From positions 1,922,001 to 1,986,000 of the forward strand of contig NZ_CP046315.1 of assembly GCF_009730335.1 (NCBI RefSeq): a stretch of 64,000 nucleotides of DNA. The letters are read 5' to 3'. Position numbers and translations under genes: made by a program. Every line of letters begins with the position of its first letter. The stretch's first letter is position 1. Positions 15,360-24,719 of this stretch are shown here, piece by piece. The notes under the pieces are model-generated. The model was not told where the DNA came from and did no database searches. It saw nothing but the letters and a program-made list of their open reading frames with translations. The DNA comes from Schaalia odontolytica. GTDB taxonomy: Bacteria; Actinomycetota; Actinomycetes; Actinomycetales; Actinomycetaceae.

Positions 15360-18300
15360 GTGCCCACTCCCACCGCTTCCCAGCCCGATCCGCAGTGGTA
15401 CATCGCGAAGATGCGAGACCTCTACGAGCGCGATCCACAGCTCCTGGATCCCTCCTGGCGCGCCTATTTCTCCACCGAGTCCGCTCCCCCGCAGCTGCGC
15501 GCCAAGCGTCCCGACATCCCCGAGGGCGCTCCCTCAACCCCGGAGCCGGCCCCGGCCTCGTCGGTCAAAGCCGCAGTCCCCGTTGACCCCGTTGCCCCCG
15601 TCTCGGTGACCCCGCCGACCCTCGACATCGAAGACGATGCGCCCGAGGCGGCCGCCACCGAGCACGCACACGTCGTCTCCGTGACGCGTTCCGACCTGCC
15701 GCCCGCCCCGCCCGCCGCCGTCGCCGAGGCCACCAGCCCCTACACGCGCCAGCAGCACGGACGCGCAGCCTTCACGCTCTTCCAGGACGCCCCCTCGCAC
15801 GACGAGCTCCACATCCTCAAGTCCGCGGCGCGCGCGACCGCCAAGCACATGGAGGCCTCGCTCTCCATCCCCACGGCCACCTCCCAGCGCCAGATCCCGG
15901 CCAAGCTCCTCATCGAAAACCGAGCCCTCATCAACGCGCACCTGGCGCGCACCGTCGGCGGCAAGGTCTCCTTCACGCACCTCATCGGCTACGCCCTGGT
16001 GGAGGCTCTGTGTGAGATGCCCGACCTGAATGTGCGCTACACGATCGAGGGCGGCAAGCCCGCCGTCGAGCAGCTCGCGCACATCGGCTTCGGCCTGGCC
16101 ATCGACGTGGCCGACGCGCAGGGCAACCACTCCCTGAAGGTCCCCGTCATCCACGACGCCGACACCCTGACTTTCGCCGAGTTCGTCGACGCCTACCAGG
16201 ACCTCGTTGCGCGTGCCCGCACGGCGACGTTGACGACCACCGACTTCCAGGGTGCCTCCGTCACGCTGACGAACCCGGGCACGCTGGGCACCACCACCTC
16301 CGTGCCGCGCCTCATGGTCGGCCAGGGCCTCATCATCGGCGTGGGCGCCACCGACTACCCGGCGGAATTCCGCGGCGTCTCCCCCAAGCGCCTGGCCGCC
16401 CTCGGCATCGGCAAGACGATGTTCTTCTCCTCCACCTACGACCACCGCATCATCCAGGGCGCGGCATCGGGTCGCCTCCTGGCCCTCGTGGACGCCAAGC
16501 TCTCGGGCCGCGACGGCTTCTACGAGCGCGTCTTCACCTCGATGCACGTCCCCGCGCGCCCCTACGCGTGGGAAGCGGACTACGACTATGATCCGAACCA
16601 CGAAAAGGGCAAGCCCGCGCGCATCGCGGAACTCATCCACGCCTACCGTTCGCGTGGCCACCTCGCCGCCGACACCGACCCGCTGGCCTACCGCGTGCGT
16701 CGTCACCCCGACCTCGATCTGTCATCCTACGGCCTGAGCGTGTGGGACCTGGATCGCCCCTTCCCCACCGGCGGATTCGGCGACTCGGACCAGATGCTGC
16801 TGCGCGACATCCTCACGCGCCTGCACGACACCTACACGCGCACGGTTGGCATCGAGTACATGCATATTCAGGATCCTGAGCAGCGTGCATGGGTCCAGAA
16901 GCGCATTGAGCGCCCGTACGAGGCCCCCTCCCCCGACGCGCAGCGCCACATCCTGGGCACCCTCATCCGCGCCGAGGCCTTTGAGGAGTTCCTCCAGACG
17001 AAGTTCATGGGCCAGAAGCGTTTCTCCCTCGAGGGCGGCGAGTCACTGATCCCGCTGCTCGACCACATCCTCGCCGACTCGGCGCGCACCGGCATCCACG
17101 AGGTCGCCATCGGTATGGCGCACCGCGGGCGCCTCAACGTCCTGGCCAACATCGCGGGCAAGTCGTATGCGCAGATCTTCGACGAGTTCGAGGGGAACTA
17201 CATGCCCAACTCCGTCCAGGGATCGGGCGACGTCAAGTACCACCTGGGCACGTGGGGCGTGTACTCCCTTGACGACGGCCTGGCCACGAAGGTCTACATG
17301 GCCGCCAACCCCTCGCACCTGGAGGCCGCCGACGGCGTCCTGGAGGGCATCGTGCGCGCCAAGCAGGAGCACCTTGGCGACCCGGACCTGCCGATCATCC
17401 CGATCCTCATCCACGGCGACGCGGCCTTTATCGGCCAGGGAGTCGTCCAGGAGACCTTCAACCTCTCCCAGCTCGAAGGATACAAGACCGGCGGCACGAT
17501 CCACATCATCGTCAACAACCAGATCGGCTTCACGACGGGCCCGACACAGGGCCGTTCCACCGGCTACGCGACGGACCTGGCCAAGGGCCTGCAGGTCCCG
17601 ATCCTGCACGTGAACGCGGACGACCCCGAGGCCGTCATCCGCTGCGCGCACCTGGCCTTCGAGTACCGCAACGCCTTCCACAAGGACGTCATCATCGACA
17701 TGGTGTGCTACCGACGCCGCGGCCACAACGAGGGCGACGACCCGTCGATGACCCAGCCCGTCATGTACTCCCTCATCGACCGCATCCCCTCCACGCGCGC
17801 GGTGTACATCCGCGGCCTCGTGGGTCGCGGCCAGCTCACCGAGGACGAGGCCCGCCAGTCGATCGCCCAGTACGAGGCGGAACTCGGGCGTATCCTCGAG
17901 GAGACCCGCGCGGGCGGCGCCTCCTCGGTGTCCGAGATCAACCCGGGCAGCCGCACGCACGACCCTGCCCTCACCGCCGGGGTGGGCGAGGCCGGGGAAT
18001 CCCCCGACGAAGAATGGACCATGCCGGAGTCCCAGATGCCCGGCATCGGCATGATGATCGGCTGGACGTCGGCTGCCCCCGCCAAGCAGCTACGCCGCAT
18101 CGGCCGCGCGCACACGCGCTTCCCGGAGGGCTTCGAACCCCACCCGAAGCTGCGTCAGCTGTGCGAGCGCCGCCTCGAGATGGCGCTGGGCAACAAGCCC
18201 ATCGACTGGGGTTTTGCGGAGCTCCTGGCCTTCGGCACGCTCCTCATGGAGGGCACTGGCGTGCGCCTGTCCGGCGAGGACGTGGGCCGCGCGACCTTCG

Positions 18301-19220
18301 TCCAGCGTCACGCGATCCTGCACGACGCGAACGACGGCCGAGAGTTCACGCCGCTGCGTTTCCTCACCGAGAACCAGGCGCGTTTCGACGTGTGGAACTC
18401 CCCTCTGAGCGAGTACGGCGTGCTGGCCTTCGACTACGGCTACTCGCTGGAAAGCCCCGAGACCCTGACGATCTGGGAGGCCCAGTTCGGCGACTTCGCG
18501 AACGGCGCCCAGACGGTCATCGACGAGTTCGTGTGCTCGGCCGAGCAGAAGTGGGGACAGCGTTCCTCGCTCGTCATGCTCCTCCCCCACGGCTACGAGG
18601 GTCAGGGACCCGACCACTCGAGCGCGCGCATCGAGCGCTACCTGCAGCTAGCCGCCCAGGAAAACATGTGGATCGTTCAGCCCTCCACGCCGGCGAACTA
18701 CTTCCACATGCTGCGCACGCAGGCCTACAAGCGCCCGCGCAAGCCACTCATCGCGTTCACGCCCAAGCAGCTGCTGCGCCTGTCGGCCGCCTCCTCGCAC
18801 CTCGACGAGTTCACCTCGGGCGCCTTCCAGCCCGTCATCGGTGACTCCTCGATCACCAATCCGTCGTTGGTGACGCGCGTCCTGCTGTGCTCGGGCCGCC
18901 TGTACTACGACCTCATTAAGGAGCGCGAGCACCGCGGCGACACGTCGACGGCGATCATCCGCTTGGAGCAGCTCTACCCGCTGCCCGAGGCCGAGGTTAC
19001 CGAGACCCTGGCCCAGTACCCGAATGCGTCGGTGTCCTGGGTGCAGGACGAGCCGCGCAACCAGGGCGCGTGGCCGCACCTGGCGCTCAACCTGTTCCCG
19101 TCGCTGGGACGCCCGGTTCGCGTGGTCTCTCGCCCCGAGTCGGCAACAACCGCAGCGGGACGTGCCTCGCTTCACAAGGAGCAAGCAGCTACCCTTGTTG
19201 CGCAGGCCTTCGAAGGCTAA
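15360..19220 (+). CDS. kgd: Multifunctional 2-oxoglutarate metabolism enzyme (E2-like + E1 fusion)
   Basis: 1286 residues. Order: a short N-terminal D-P-S-W segment like that of SucA, a Pro/Ala-rich linker, an E2 acyltransferase domain (about 120-370, ending Y-D-H-R-I-I-Q-G), then a ThDP-dependent E1 (about 400-1280) with H-R-G-R-L-N-V-L and G-D-A-A-F-I-G-Q-G. No lipoyl domain is present. In mycobacteria this protein acts as 2-oxoglutarate decarboxylase/dehydrogenase E1 and as 2-hydroxy-3-oxoadipate synthase. Start: GTG 15360 has GGAGG 5 nt away and gives an N-terminus matching mycobacterial Kgd in length; in-frame ATG 15306 has its purine run only 1 nt away and would add 18 residues without likeness to it. 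Confidence 0.95.
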   Translation: MPTPTASQPDPQWYIAKMRDLYERDPQLLDPSWRAYFSTESAPPQLRAKRPDIPEGAPSTPEPAPASSVKAAVPVDPVAPVSVTPPTLDIEDDAPEAAATEHAHVVSVTRSDLPPAPPAAVAEATSPYTRQQHGRAAFTLFQDAPSHDELHILKSAARATAKHMEASLSIPTATSQRQIPAKLLIENRALINAHLARTVGGKVSFTHLIGYALVEALCEMPDLNVRYTIEGGKPAVEQLAHIGFGLAIDVADAQGNHSLKVPVIHDADTLTFAEFVDAYQDLVARARTATLTTTDFQGASVTLTNPGTLGTTTSVPRLMVGQGLIIGVGATDYPAEFRGVSPKRLAALGIGKTMFFSSTYDHRIIQGAASGRLLALVDAKLSGRDGFYERVFTSMHVPARPYAWEADYDYDPNHEKGKPARIAELIHAYRSRGHLAADTDPLAYRVRRHPDLDLSSYGLSVWDLDRPFPTGGFGDSDQMLLRDILTRLHDTYTRTVGIEYMHIQDPEQRAWVQKRIERPYEAPSPDAQRHILGTLIRAEAFEEFLQTKFMGQKRFSLEGGESLIPLLDHILADSARTGIHEVAIGMAHRGRLNVLANIAGKSYAQIFDEFEGNYMPNSVQGSGDVKYHLGTWGVYSLDDGLATKVYMAANPSHLEAADGVLEGIVRAKQEHLGDPDLPIIPILIHGDAAFIGQGVVQETFNLSQLEGYKTGGTIHIIVNNQIGFTTGPTQGRSTGYATDLAKGLQVPILHVNADDPEAVIRCAHLAFEYRNAFHKDVIIDMVCYRRRGHNEGDDPSMTQPVMYSLIDRIPSTRAVYIRGLVGRGQLTEDEARQSIAQYEAELGRILEETRAGGASSVSEINPGSRTHDPALTAGVGEAGESPDEEWTMPESQMPGIGMMIGWTSAAPAKQLRRIGRAHTRFPEGFEPHPKLRQLCERRLEMALGNKPIDWGFAELLAFGTLLMEGTGVRLSGEDVGRATFVQRHAILHDANDGREFTPLRFLTENQARFDVWNSPLSEYGVLAFDYGYSLESPETLTIWEAQFGDFANGAQTVIDEFVCSAEQKWGQRSSLVMLLPHGYEGQGPDHSSARIERYLQLAAQENMWIVQPSTPANYFHMLRTQAYKRPRKPLIAFTPKQLLRLSAASSHLDEFTSGAFQPVIGDSSITNPSLVTRVLLCSGRLYYDLIKEREHRGDTSTAIIRLEQLYPLPEAEVTETLAQYPNASVSWVQDEPRNQGAWPHLALNLFPSLGRPVRVVSRPESATTAAGRASLHKEQAATLVAQAFEG

Positions 19221-19271
19221 CGAGGGCCGGCGCTCCCACCGGGGGCGCGGGAGGCACCGGAAAGGAACACC

Positions 19272-19874
19272 ATGCGGATCTGCTTCATCGGAGACGAGCT
19301 CGTCGCGGGCGTCGGCGACCCCCGAGGCCTGGGCTGGGTCGGTCGCGTCAACGCGCACTCCACCTTCGATCTGCCTGCCACGTTCCTGACCCTAGCCGTA
19401 CCCTCAGAGACGACGAAGCAGATGGCCGCGCGCTGGGAGGCCGAGGTGCTGCCGCGCCTGGCCGAGGGGGAGCCCCACGGCCTCGTCATCGGTGTGGGCC
19501 CTGGCGACGTCGCAGCCGGCATTTCGACGGCCCGCTCCCGCCTGAACCTGGCTAACATCACCGACCGGGCGACCGCGCTGGGCATCCCCAGCTTCGTCGT
19601 GGGTCCCCCGCCGCTGGCTGGCGTGGACTCCGGGTCGCTGAAGGCTCTGTCCTCCTCGTGCTCCGAAGTGTGCGCGCGCCGAGGCATCCCCTTCGTCGAC
19701 TGCTACACGCCGCTGGTCGCGCATGACCAGTGGTTCGAAGACATGGCCGCCTCCCTGGCGCGAGGCGCGGACGGGCAAACCCTGCCCAGCCAGGCTGGGT
19801 ACGCCCTCATGGCGTGGATCGTCCAACACCAGGGCTGGTACGAGTGGACGGGAGCGACCCCGGCGGACGTGTAG
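19272..19874 (+). CDS. SGNH/GDSL-like protein with altered catalytic positions
   Basis: 200 residues in the SGNH hydrolase pattern: block I near residue 6 (F-I-G-D-E-L), a G-V-G-P-G-D block III-like segment near 76, and a block V-like region near 165 (A-D-G-Q-T-L-P-S-Q-A-G-Y). The nucleophile serine of G-D-S is a glutamate, and the D-x-x-H histidine is a leucine, so ordinary esterase activity is unlikely. No signal peptide. It starts 51 nt after kgd on the same strand with AAAGGA before ATG, and may be co-transcribed. Either a non-hydrolytic descendant or an enzyme of different chemistry. Confidence 0.75.
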   Translation: MRICFIGDELVAGVGDPRGLGWVGRVNAHSTFDLPATFLTLAVPSETTKQMAARWEAEVLPRLAEGEPHGLVIGVGPGDVAAGISTARSRLNLANITDRATALGIPSFVVGPPPLAGVDSGSLKALSSSCSEVCARRGIPFVDCYTPLVAHDQWFEDMAASLARGADGQTLPSQAGYALMAWIVQHQGWYEWTGATPADV

Positions 19875-19883
19875 TATCCCGGC

Positions 19884-20888
19884 ATGCGCAGTAATAATCC
19901 GTACGCACCGCCCACCGGGTCGGAACCCGCGCTGCCCGAGGAGAACGTGGAGGCTGCGCACCGGGTGCCACGAAACGGGCCGGTGCCCGTTGAACCCTCC
20001 GCAGAAGGGTCTGACCCTGCGTTCCCATACGGAGTTCCCACCCCTCGCACCGGGGATGAGAAACCCGTCGAGACTCTGCCCCCGCACATCTCCGAGGCGC
20101 ATGCGGACAGCGAGCCGACGGCGCCTGCACCCCGCGCCGCCTCCCCCTCAGCCGCTGCGCAGCGCGATCGTTCATCGTCGCCGACCGCTGCACGGCCTCA
20201 CGCGACGTCAACAGGCACAGACCCACAGGACAGTTCCACACCAGAGGATAAGTCCACGAAGGCCTTCACTCTCCCGATACCCACCCACGTGTTCGCGGGT
20301 CTAGCGAGCGTAATCGCAGTACTGTTCTTCACCAGCATCGGAATTGCTCAAGCCAACGATTTTGGTACTGCCACACTTCAATGGCAGTTCGCCGCATGCC
20401 TGTTCGGGCTCGCAGCCGCGGGTTTGTGCATTCCCTTCATTCCCGCCACGGTGCGCTACACGCGCATCTTGTTCACAGAAGGCGAGAATGAGTCGGCCGA
20501 AACTCGGGCGTCCGGGTATACCCTCATCTGCCTCGTCGGACTTGCCGCCGCAGTCATCTCAATCAGCAACGCAGTGCCGGCAGCACGCGACCTCATCGAA
20601 GGACCCCACGCCACAACAGTCTCCTCGTGCTGGTTGTACCAACGTCCGGTGAAGAGCTCACCAACAAACACCAGCCCGAGCAGCTATAGGAACGAATTCA
20701 ACATAACACTCAACGACAAGAGCACGCTCGTCCTTGTCATCGAAACAGAAAAACGGGATGAGTTGCAGTCGGCATCGGGCATCTCCGGCACCCTCTACAA
20801 AGGATGCGAGTTGCGCCCCTCATCGAAGAAGCTGGTCCTCGACCTGTATCCGCGCACGCAGATCATCGCTGACGCGCGCCTCGTCTAG
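19884..20888 (+). CDS. Membrane protein of a local tandem family, copy 1
   Basis: 334 residues. A long Pro/Ser/Ala-rich cytoplasmic lead (1-128) is followed by hydrophobic segments at about 135-155, 160-185 and 208-232, then an extracellular-type domain. That domain begins G-P-H-A-T-T-V-S-S-C and ends L-D-L-Y-P-R-T-Q-I-I-A-D-A-R-L-V. The G-P-x-x-x-T-V-x-S-C entry, a single later cysteine and the Y-x-x-x-W/Q-I-I-x-D-A-R-L end recur in copies at 21030 and 22419 and in a fragment at 21818. No known family recognised. It starts 9 nt after the SGNH-like gene. Confidence 0.65.
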   Translation: MRSNNPYAPPTGSEPALPEENVEAAHRVPRNGPVPVEPSAEGSDPAFPYGVPTPRTGDEKPVETLPPHISEAHADSEPTAPAPRAASPSAAAQRDRSSSPTAARPHATSTGTDPQDSSTPEDKSTKAFTLPIPTHVFAGLASVIAVLFFTSIGIAQANDFGTATLQWQFAACLFGLAAAGLCIPFIPATVRYTRILFTEGENESAETRASGYTLICLVGLAAAVISISNAVPAARDLIEGPHATTVSSCWLYQRPVKSSPTNTSPSSYRNEFNITLNDKSTLVLVIETEKRDELQSASGISGTLYKGCELRPSSKKLVLDLYPRTQIIADARLV

Positions 20889-21029
20889 CGAGTACCTGTC
20901 CATGAACGAATGCCCCTGCCGACTCATCAACACCTATCAGTCAGGCGTCCTCGCGCTCGCACGCACTCAGCTCAGAGGATGCGCCCGAATGCGCCGACCT
21001 CGTCAGCAGCCGATTACGTCCGGAAGACC

Positions 21030-21803
21030 ATGAGCAACCAGTATCCTCTCCCACCCTCCAGCGACGGCCCGACGCAGTACGGCGCTCCCAACTACGGGAC
21101 GACGCAGTACGGCGGCTACGGCACCGATCCCGCCAGCCTGTCCTATCAGCGGGTCTCACCCACGACCGTGGCCAATCACCAGCAGCGCAGACAAAGCCTC
21201 AAGTTCGTCATCATCTCGCTGGCCACCATCCTCCTGGGCTGCGCCGTCTATTTCCTCCGCGACCTCTTCGAGTACGGGACGCCACTCCTCATGTTGAGGC
21301 TCGCCGAGAGCGCGGCGGGGCTTGTTTTAGCGTTGTCCTGTTTTCCTTTTGCTTCCATTCTTCGACGCCAAGCACAGCCAGCGTATCCATCGAGCAGCAC
21401 CCCTCAGCGGCCGCGCGACATGAGCGGCCCCCTCTACTTCGGCATGGTGGGTCTCCTCATCGCGGGTGTGTCGCTCTACTTTGGTCTGCCCGCCGCGATG
21501 GATCTCGCGGACGGCCCTCAGCCGAAGACCGTCACGTCATGCATGTATTTCCAGTACGACGCCCCCCGATCCATGTTTTCTCACTCATCGGTCTACAGGG
21601 ACAACTTCTCGATCAACTTCGAAGGCGGGCTCACGCATACGACGACGTTCATCTCAGAGAGCATCGACGACATCGAGACGCGTGGGGACCTAGCGACGGA
21701 GCTGTACAACGCCTGCGAGCACCGCGAGCGCACTCAAACGATGACGGTGTCCTACTACCCGCGCACGTGGATTCTGACGGGCGTGCAGGTCAGCGGCTCG
21801 TGA
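21030..21803 (+). CDS. Membrane protein of a local tandem family, copy 2
   Basis: 257 residues from ATG 21030 (GGAAG upstream). A short Gln/Tyr/Gly-rich lead (1-50) is followed by hydrophobic segments near 60-80, 88-108 and 137-158, then the shared external domain beginning D-G-P-Q-P-K-T-V-T-S-C and ending in Y-Y-P-R-T-W-I-L. The lead differs completely from that of copy 1, while the membrane-plus-domain part is alike, so the family evolves by changing N-termini. Directly after the stop lies the C-terminal remnant of another copy. Function unknown. Confidence 0.65.
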   Translation: MSNQYPLPPSSDGPTQYGAPNYGTTQYGGYGTDPASLSYQRVSPTTVANHQQRRQSLKFVIISLATILLGCAVYFLRDLFEYGTPLLMLRLAESAAGLVLALSCFPFASILRRQAQPAYPSSSTPQRPRDMSGPLYFGMVGLLIAGVSLYFGLPAAMDLADGPQPKTVTSCMYFQYDAPRSMFSHSSVYRDNFSINFEGGLTHTTTFISESIDDIETRGDLATELYNACEHRERTQTMTVSYYPRTWILTGVQVSGS

Positions 21804-21817
21804 GAATCCCAGAAACA

Positions 21818-21907
21818 AAAGCGTGCGCTGACAAGAAGGGGGCCTCACCTCTGACACTTGAGGTCTATCGCCACAGCTGGATCATCGTCGACGCGCGGGT
21901 TGAGTAG
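21818..21907 (+). pseudogene. C-terminal remnant of a further tandem-family copy
   Basis: Codes for about 29 residues ending L-E-V-Y-R-H-S-W-I-I-V-D-A-R-V-E and stop, the same C-terminal pattern as the intact copies at 19884 and 22419. No start, membrane part or cysteine entry precedes it: the rest has been deleted, probably by recombination between tandem copies. Confidence 0.7.
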
Positions 21908-22104
21908 GATGCTGCGTGTTTTCACCGACGAGGTGGGTGCACCCGCCCAGCCCGAGCCTCGTCGTCACGACGCCACACGGCACCACTGAGACACCACCAC
22001 CGAAGAACTCCCCGCCTTCAATCCACACCACGCTACCTATGCAGGTGGGCAGTGACACGGAATAAACAGCCTCGTCCATCTCCGTCCCAGCTGAAACGGT
22101 TCTT

Positions 22105-22383
22105 ATGAGCAACGAAGCACCTCTCTCCCCCGATCAACCCTCCGTTGATGAACCCCAGATCTCGCGCACTGCCATCGCGGTAGCGGCGGGGAGCCTCACC
22201 GCAATTGTGTGCTGGATGATCATCCAATTCGCACGCATGTCACCCATCGCCGTTCCCGTCATCATCCCCATCTGCGCGGCTATCATCCTGAGCGGGATCA
22301 TTGGATGTGCCATCTATTATTCAATCGGTTTCGCTATACGAGACTCGCATAGGCCACGTCGGCACCGCAAAGAACGCGACTGA
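22105..22383 (+). CDS. Small two-helix membrane protein
   Basis: 92 residues from ATG 22105: a polar lead of about 20, hydrophobic segments near 21-42 and 47-76, and a basic Arg/His-rich tail (R-P-R-R-H-R-K-E-R). It lies between the fragment at 21818 and the intact copy at 22419, separated by 35 nt from the latter, and may be the membrane half of a broken family member or an independent small protein. No ribosome site better than the general background. Function unknown. Confidence 0.5.
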   Translation: MSNEAPLSPDQPSVDEPQISRTAIAVAAGSLTAIVCWMIIQFARMSPIAVPVIIPICAAIILSGIIGCAIYYSIGFAIRDSHRPRRHRKERD

Positions 22384-22418
22384 GCACCGCTACCCGCCGT
22401 ACCCATTGAAGCACCCCC

Positions 22419-23087
22419 ATGAGCAAGCGTAAGAACACGTCTACCACACCCCAATCCCCAACAAGTTCGCTGACGAAAGAGCAGAAGCGCTATGGGACAG
22501 CGTTCTGGATCGTCCTCACTCTCATCTTGTATGGTTTGGCCCATTTGGCAGACACAATTTCCCCTCATGGCCCCTCTCGGTTCCGCTGGCTGACTTTCTC
22601 CTACGGCACAGCGTTTCTCATCATGCTCGCATGCATCGCCGCCATTACCTACTTGTTTCAATGGTTCGACAAGCGCGAGAGAGCTGGCACTGTCATGGGC
22701 TTGCACAAACGAGCCACAGCCCTCGTGATACCGGTGCTTATTCTGATTCCAAGCGCCTACAACGCTCTAGGTTACGGGACGCGTGTCGTCTTCGATCTCT
22801 TCACCGGTCCGCAGACTGTGACCGTCTCATCGTGCACACGCGAAATTGTTTCGCGCCGAGAACCACATGGACGCTACCGAACCATGTCCGTAGCTGACTA
22901 TCACTTCATCATGACCCTGGCCGACGGAACCACCCGTCAGACAGTCATCGATAGCCGTGTATTTCTCGATGACCGACGCGTCGACGAAGTCCTGTACAGT
23001 GCTTGCATCAAGAATCCAGGGACAACTTCGATGACACTTGACGTCTACTACTACTCGTGGATCATCGATCAAGCAAGGCTGGATTGA
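22419..23087 (+). CDS. Membrane protein of a local tandem family, copy 3
   Basis: 222 residues. A short basic lead is followed by hydrophobic segments near 28-47, 63-85 and 100-125, then the shared domain: T-G-P-Q-T-V-T-V-S-S-C at its entry, a second cysteine near 200 (A-C-I-K-N-P-G) and the end D-V-Y-Y-Y-S-W-I-I-D-Q-A-R-L-D. The two conserved cysteines on the outer side could form a disulfide. Last of the tandem group; it meets the minus-strand hydrolase gene tail to tail. Function unknown. Confidence 0.65.
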   Translation: MSKRKNTSTTPQSPTSSLTKEQKRYGTAFWIVLTLILYGLAHLADTISPHGPSRFRWLTFSYGTAFLIMLACIAAITYLFQWFDKRERAGTVMGLHKRATALVIPVLILIPSAYNALGYGTRVVFDLFTGPQTVTVSSCTREIVSRREPHGRYRTMSVADYHFIMTLADGTTRQTVIDSRVFLDDRRVDEVLYSACIKNPGTTSMTLDVYYYSWIIDQARLD

Positions 23088-23179
23088 CGAGGCACGCCGT
23101 CACTCCGACGCACGTACACATCGGCGGCATCTTGCCCTCGATCAGCGAGGCCGTGAAACGGGGCGTGAAACGGGTCGGC

Positions 23180-24064
23180 TCACGGCTGGGTGAGAATCCC
23201 CGAGATAAAGCGCGCGCTGTGGTCGAGGGCGGCCTCGGCCTCGGGAATGACGGGGACTGAGAGCACGTAGACGTGGAAGCCATCCGGCTCCACACGCAGG
23301 CGCACATCGACGCCAGCGCGAGCCGCCTTGCGGGCGAACTCGATCGTGTCGGGGCCCAAGATATCCGCGTCGCCCTGGAAAATCCGCATCGGCGGCAGGC
23401 CCGCCGGGTCACCGTACAGGGGGCTGACCCGCCAGTCTGCGGGGTCCAGGTCGCCCGCCCACGCGCGGCCCGCCCACTCCAGTCCGGGCGCGCGCAGGAT
23501 CTTATCGCGGTGCTGCACGTCCTCAATCGCCGGGTTCGTCATCGTCACGTCGACCCACGGGGCATACAGGACGAGGCCATCCACCTGACGTTTACCCGCG
23601 TCGCGACGCTGCATGGCGAGGGACAACGCCAGACCGCCGCCCGCCGAATCACCAAAGATGACGACGCGGCCGAACTCAGCCTGGACCTCGTCGATAATGG
23701 GCTGGACGAAGTCGAACGCTTCGGCCGCGGTGTGCTCGGGGGCGAGCGGATAGTCCGGAATGATGACGGGCAGGCCTGTGCGGTCGATAAGGCCCTCAAC
23801 GATGCCCCACTGGCCGTCAACCAGCGGGAAGAGGTAAGCACCGCCGTGCAGGAAGATGAGAGCGCCACCCGAGCGCAGGCCCTGCTTCGGGAACACGCGG
23901 GTCACGCCTTTATCGCACGTCGCCGTGAAACGCGCTCGCATACGTTCGGGCATGGGGTGCTGCAGTGGGGCACCCGCCGCCATGTCGCGCGCGGCTTCCT
24001 CAGTGTGCAGTGCGGGAGGCGTAAGCCCCTTGCGAGCGTGAATAAGACGCATCTGGAGGGACAT
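23180..24064 (-). CDS. Alpha/beta hydrolase, HSL-like carboxylesterase
   Basis: 294 residues, cytoplasmic. Typical hormone-sensitive-lipase family marks: the oxyanion motif H-G-G-A near residue 72, the nucleophile elbow G-D-S-A-G-G near 143, a catalytic aspartate in G-D-A-D-I-L and a histidine in D-G-F-H-V-Y. It probably hydrolyses short-chain esters. ATG 24064 is chosen for AGAGG just upstream; an extended frame from 24214 runs through unlikely sequence. Upstream lies the repeat-bracketed nuclease element. No operon partner. Confidence 0.88.
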   Translation of the reverse strand: MSLQMRLIHARKGLTPPALHTEEAARDMAAGAPLQHPMPERMRARFTATCDKGVTRVFPKQGLRSGGALIFLHGGAYLFPLVDGQWGIVEGLIDRTGLPVIIPDYPLAPEHTAAEAFDFVQPIIDEVQAEFGRVVIFGDSAGGGLALSLAMQRRDAGKRQVDGLVLYAPWVDVTMTNPAIEDVQHRDKILRAPGLEWAGRAWAGDLDPADWRVSPLYGDPAGLPPMRIFQGDADILGPDTIEFARKAARAGVDVRLRVEPDGFHVYVLSVPVIPEAEAALDHSARFISGILTQP

Positions 24065-24364
24065 GGGGCCTCTTTCATATCGATGAATCAGTCTGCGCGC
24101 ACCGGGACGCGCCCGAGCGCCAACAGGTACCAGGATACGCTGCGAGAGTGGTTCGCTCCTCGCTGCGACGCGAGTGCAACACCACCGCAGGTGGATAAGC
24201 TCGGCGTCGCCCACGCCGAAGTCGAAGGCTTCTGCACTTCTCGCGGAAGATCGAGGCGCCCGGTTGCATCAGGATCTGACACGAGCAGATCGGCCGATAT
24301 CTGGATGCTCGTTCAAGTGTCGCACGCGCGTATTCGGTTCACTGGAAATAGTAGAGTTGGCTTG

Positions 24365-24463
24365 TGGATAGGAAACGTTGTTCTGGATAGGAACTAGTTA
24401 TCTGGATAGGTTATTAAGCTATCCAGAACGCAATAACCTATCCAGATTTCCATTTCCTATCCA
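24365..24463. repeat. Left palindromic six-motif array (19-bp period)
   Basis: Three forward TGGATAGG words start at 24365, 24384 and 24403; three reverse words (GCTATCCA at 24418, CCTATCCA at 24437 and 24456) end at 24425, 24444 and 24463. Neighbouring words of one orientation are exactly 19 bp apart, and the array is perfectly symmetric about 24414. A matching array is at 25795-25893. A perfect DnaA-box word TTATCCACA stands at 24659. Confidence 0.9.
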
Positions 24464-24719
24464 GATGGTGCGTGAGGCTTCTCCTCGTTGATCTCTACGG
24501 GACGCTCCTCACCCCAACAACGTACATTCAGATATCAGTCCCCCTCACACACCCCATCGCTAACAGCTCTCCGCGCGCGCTTCCGCCCCCATCCTGACAG
24601 GCGACTCCCGACACCTCACTCCTCGCCGTTATGCACAGGGGCATAAAGAGAGACCTGGTTATCCACAGGCCGTCCTTTTCGACTACCCCCAACTCGAAGC
24701 TCTGTTCAAAGCTGGATAC
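24464..24719. other. Non-coding lead between left array and nuclease gene
   Basis: 256 bp without a supported gene. It includes TTATCCACA at 24659-24667. The frame of the nuclease gene stays open through roughly the last 100 bp, so a longer N-terminus from a non-standard start codon cannot be excluded. Confidence 0.4.

Noticed and set aside
24365-24667. Chromosomal origin of replication
   Set aside because: One DnaA box plus DnaA-like words only; no dnaA, dnaN or gyrB nearby.
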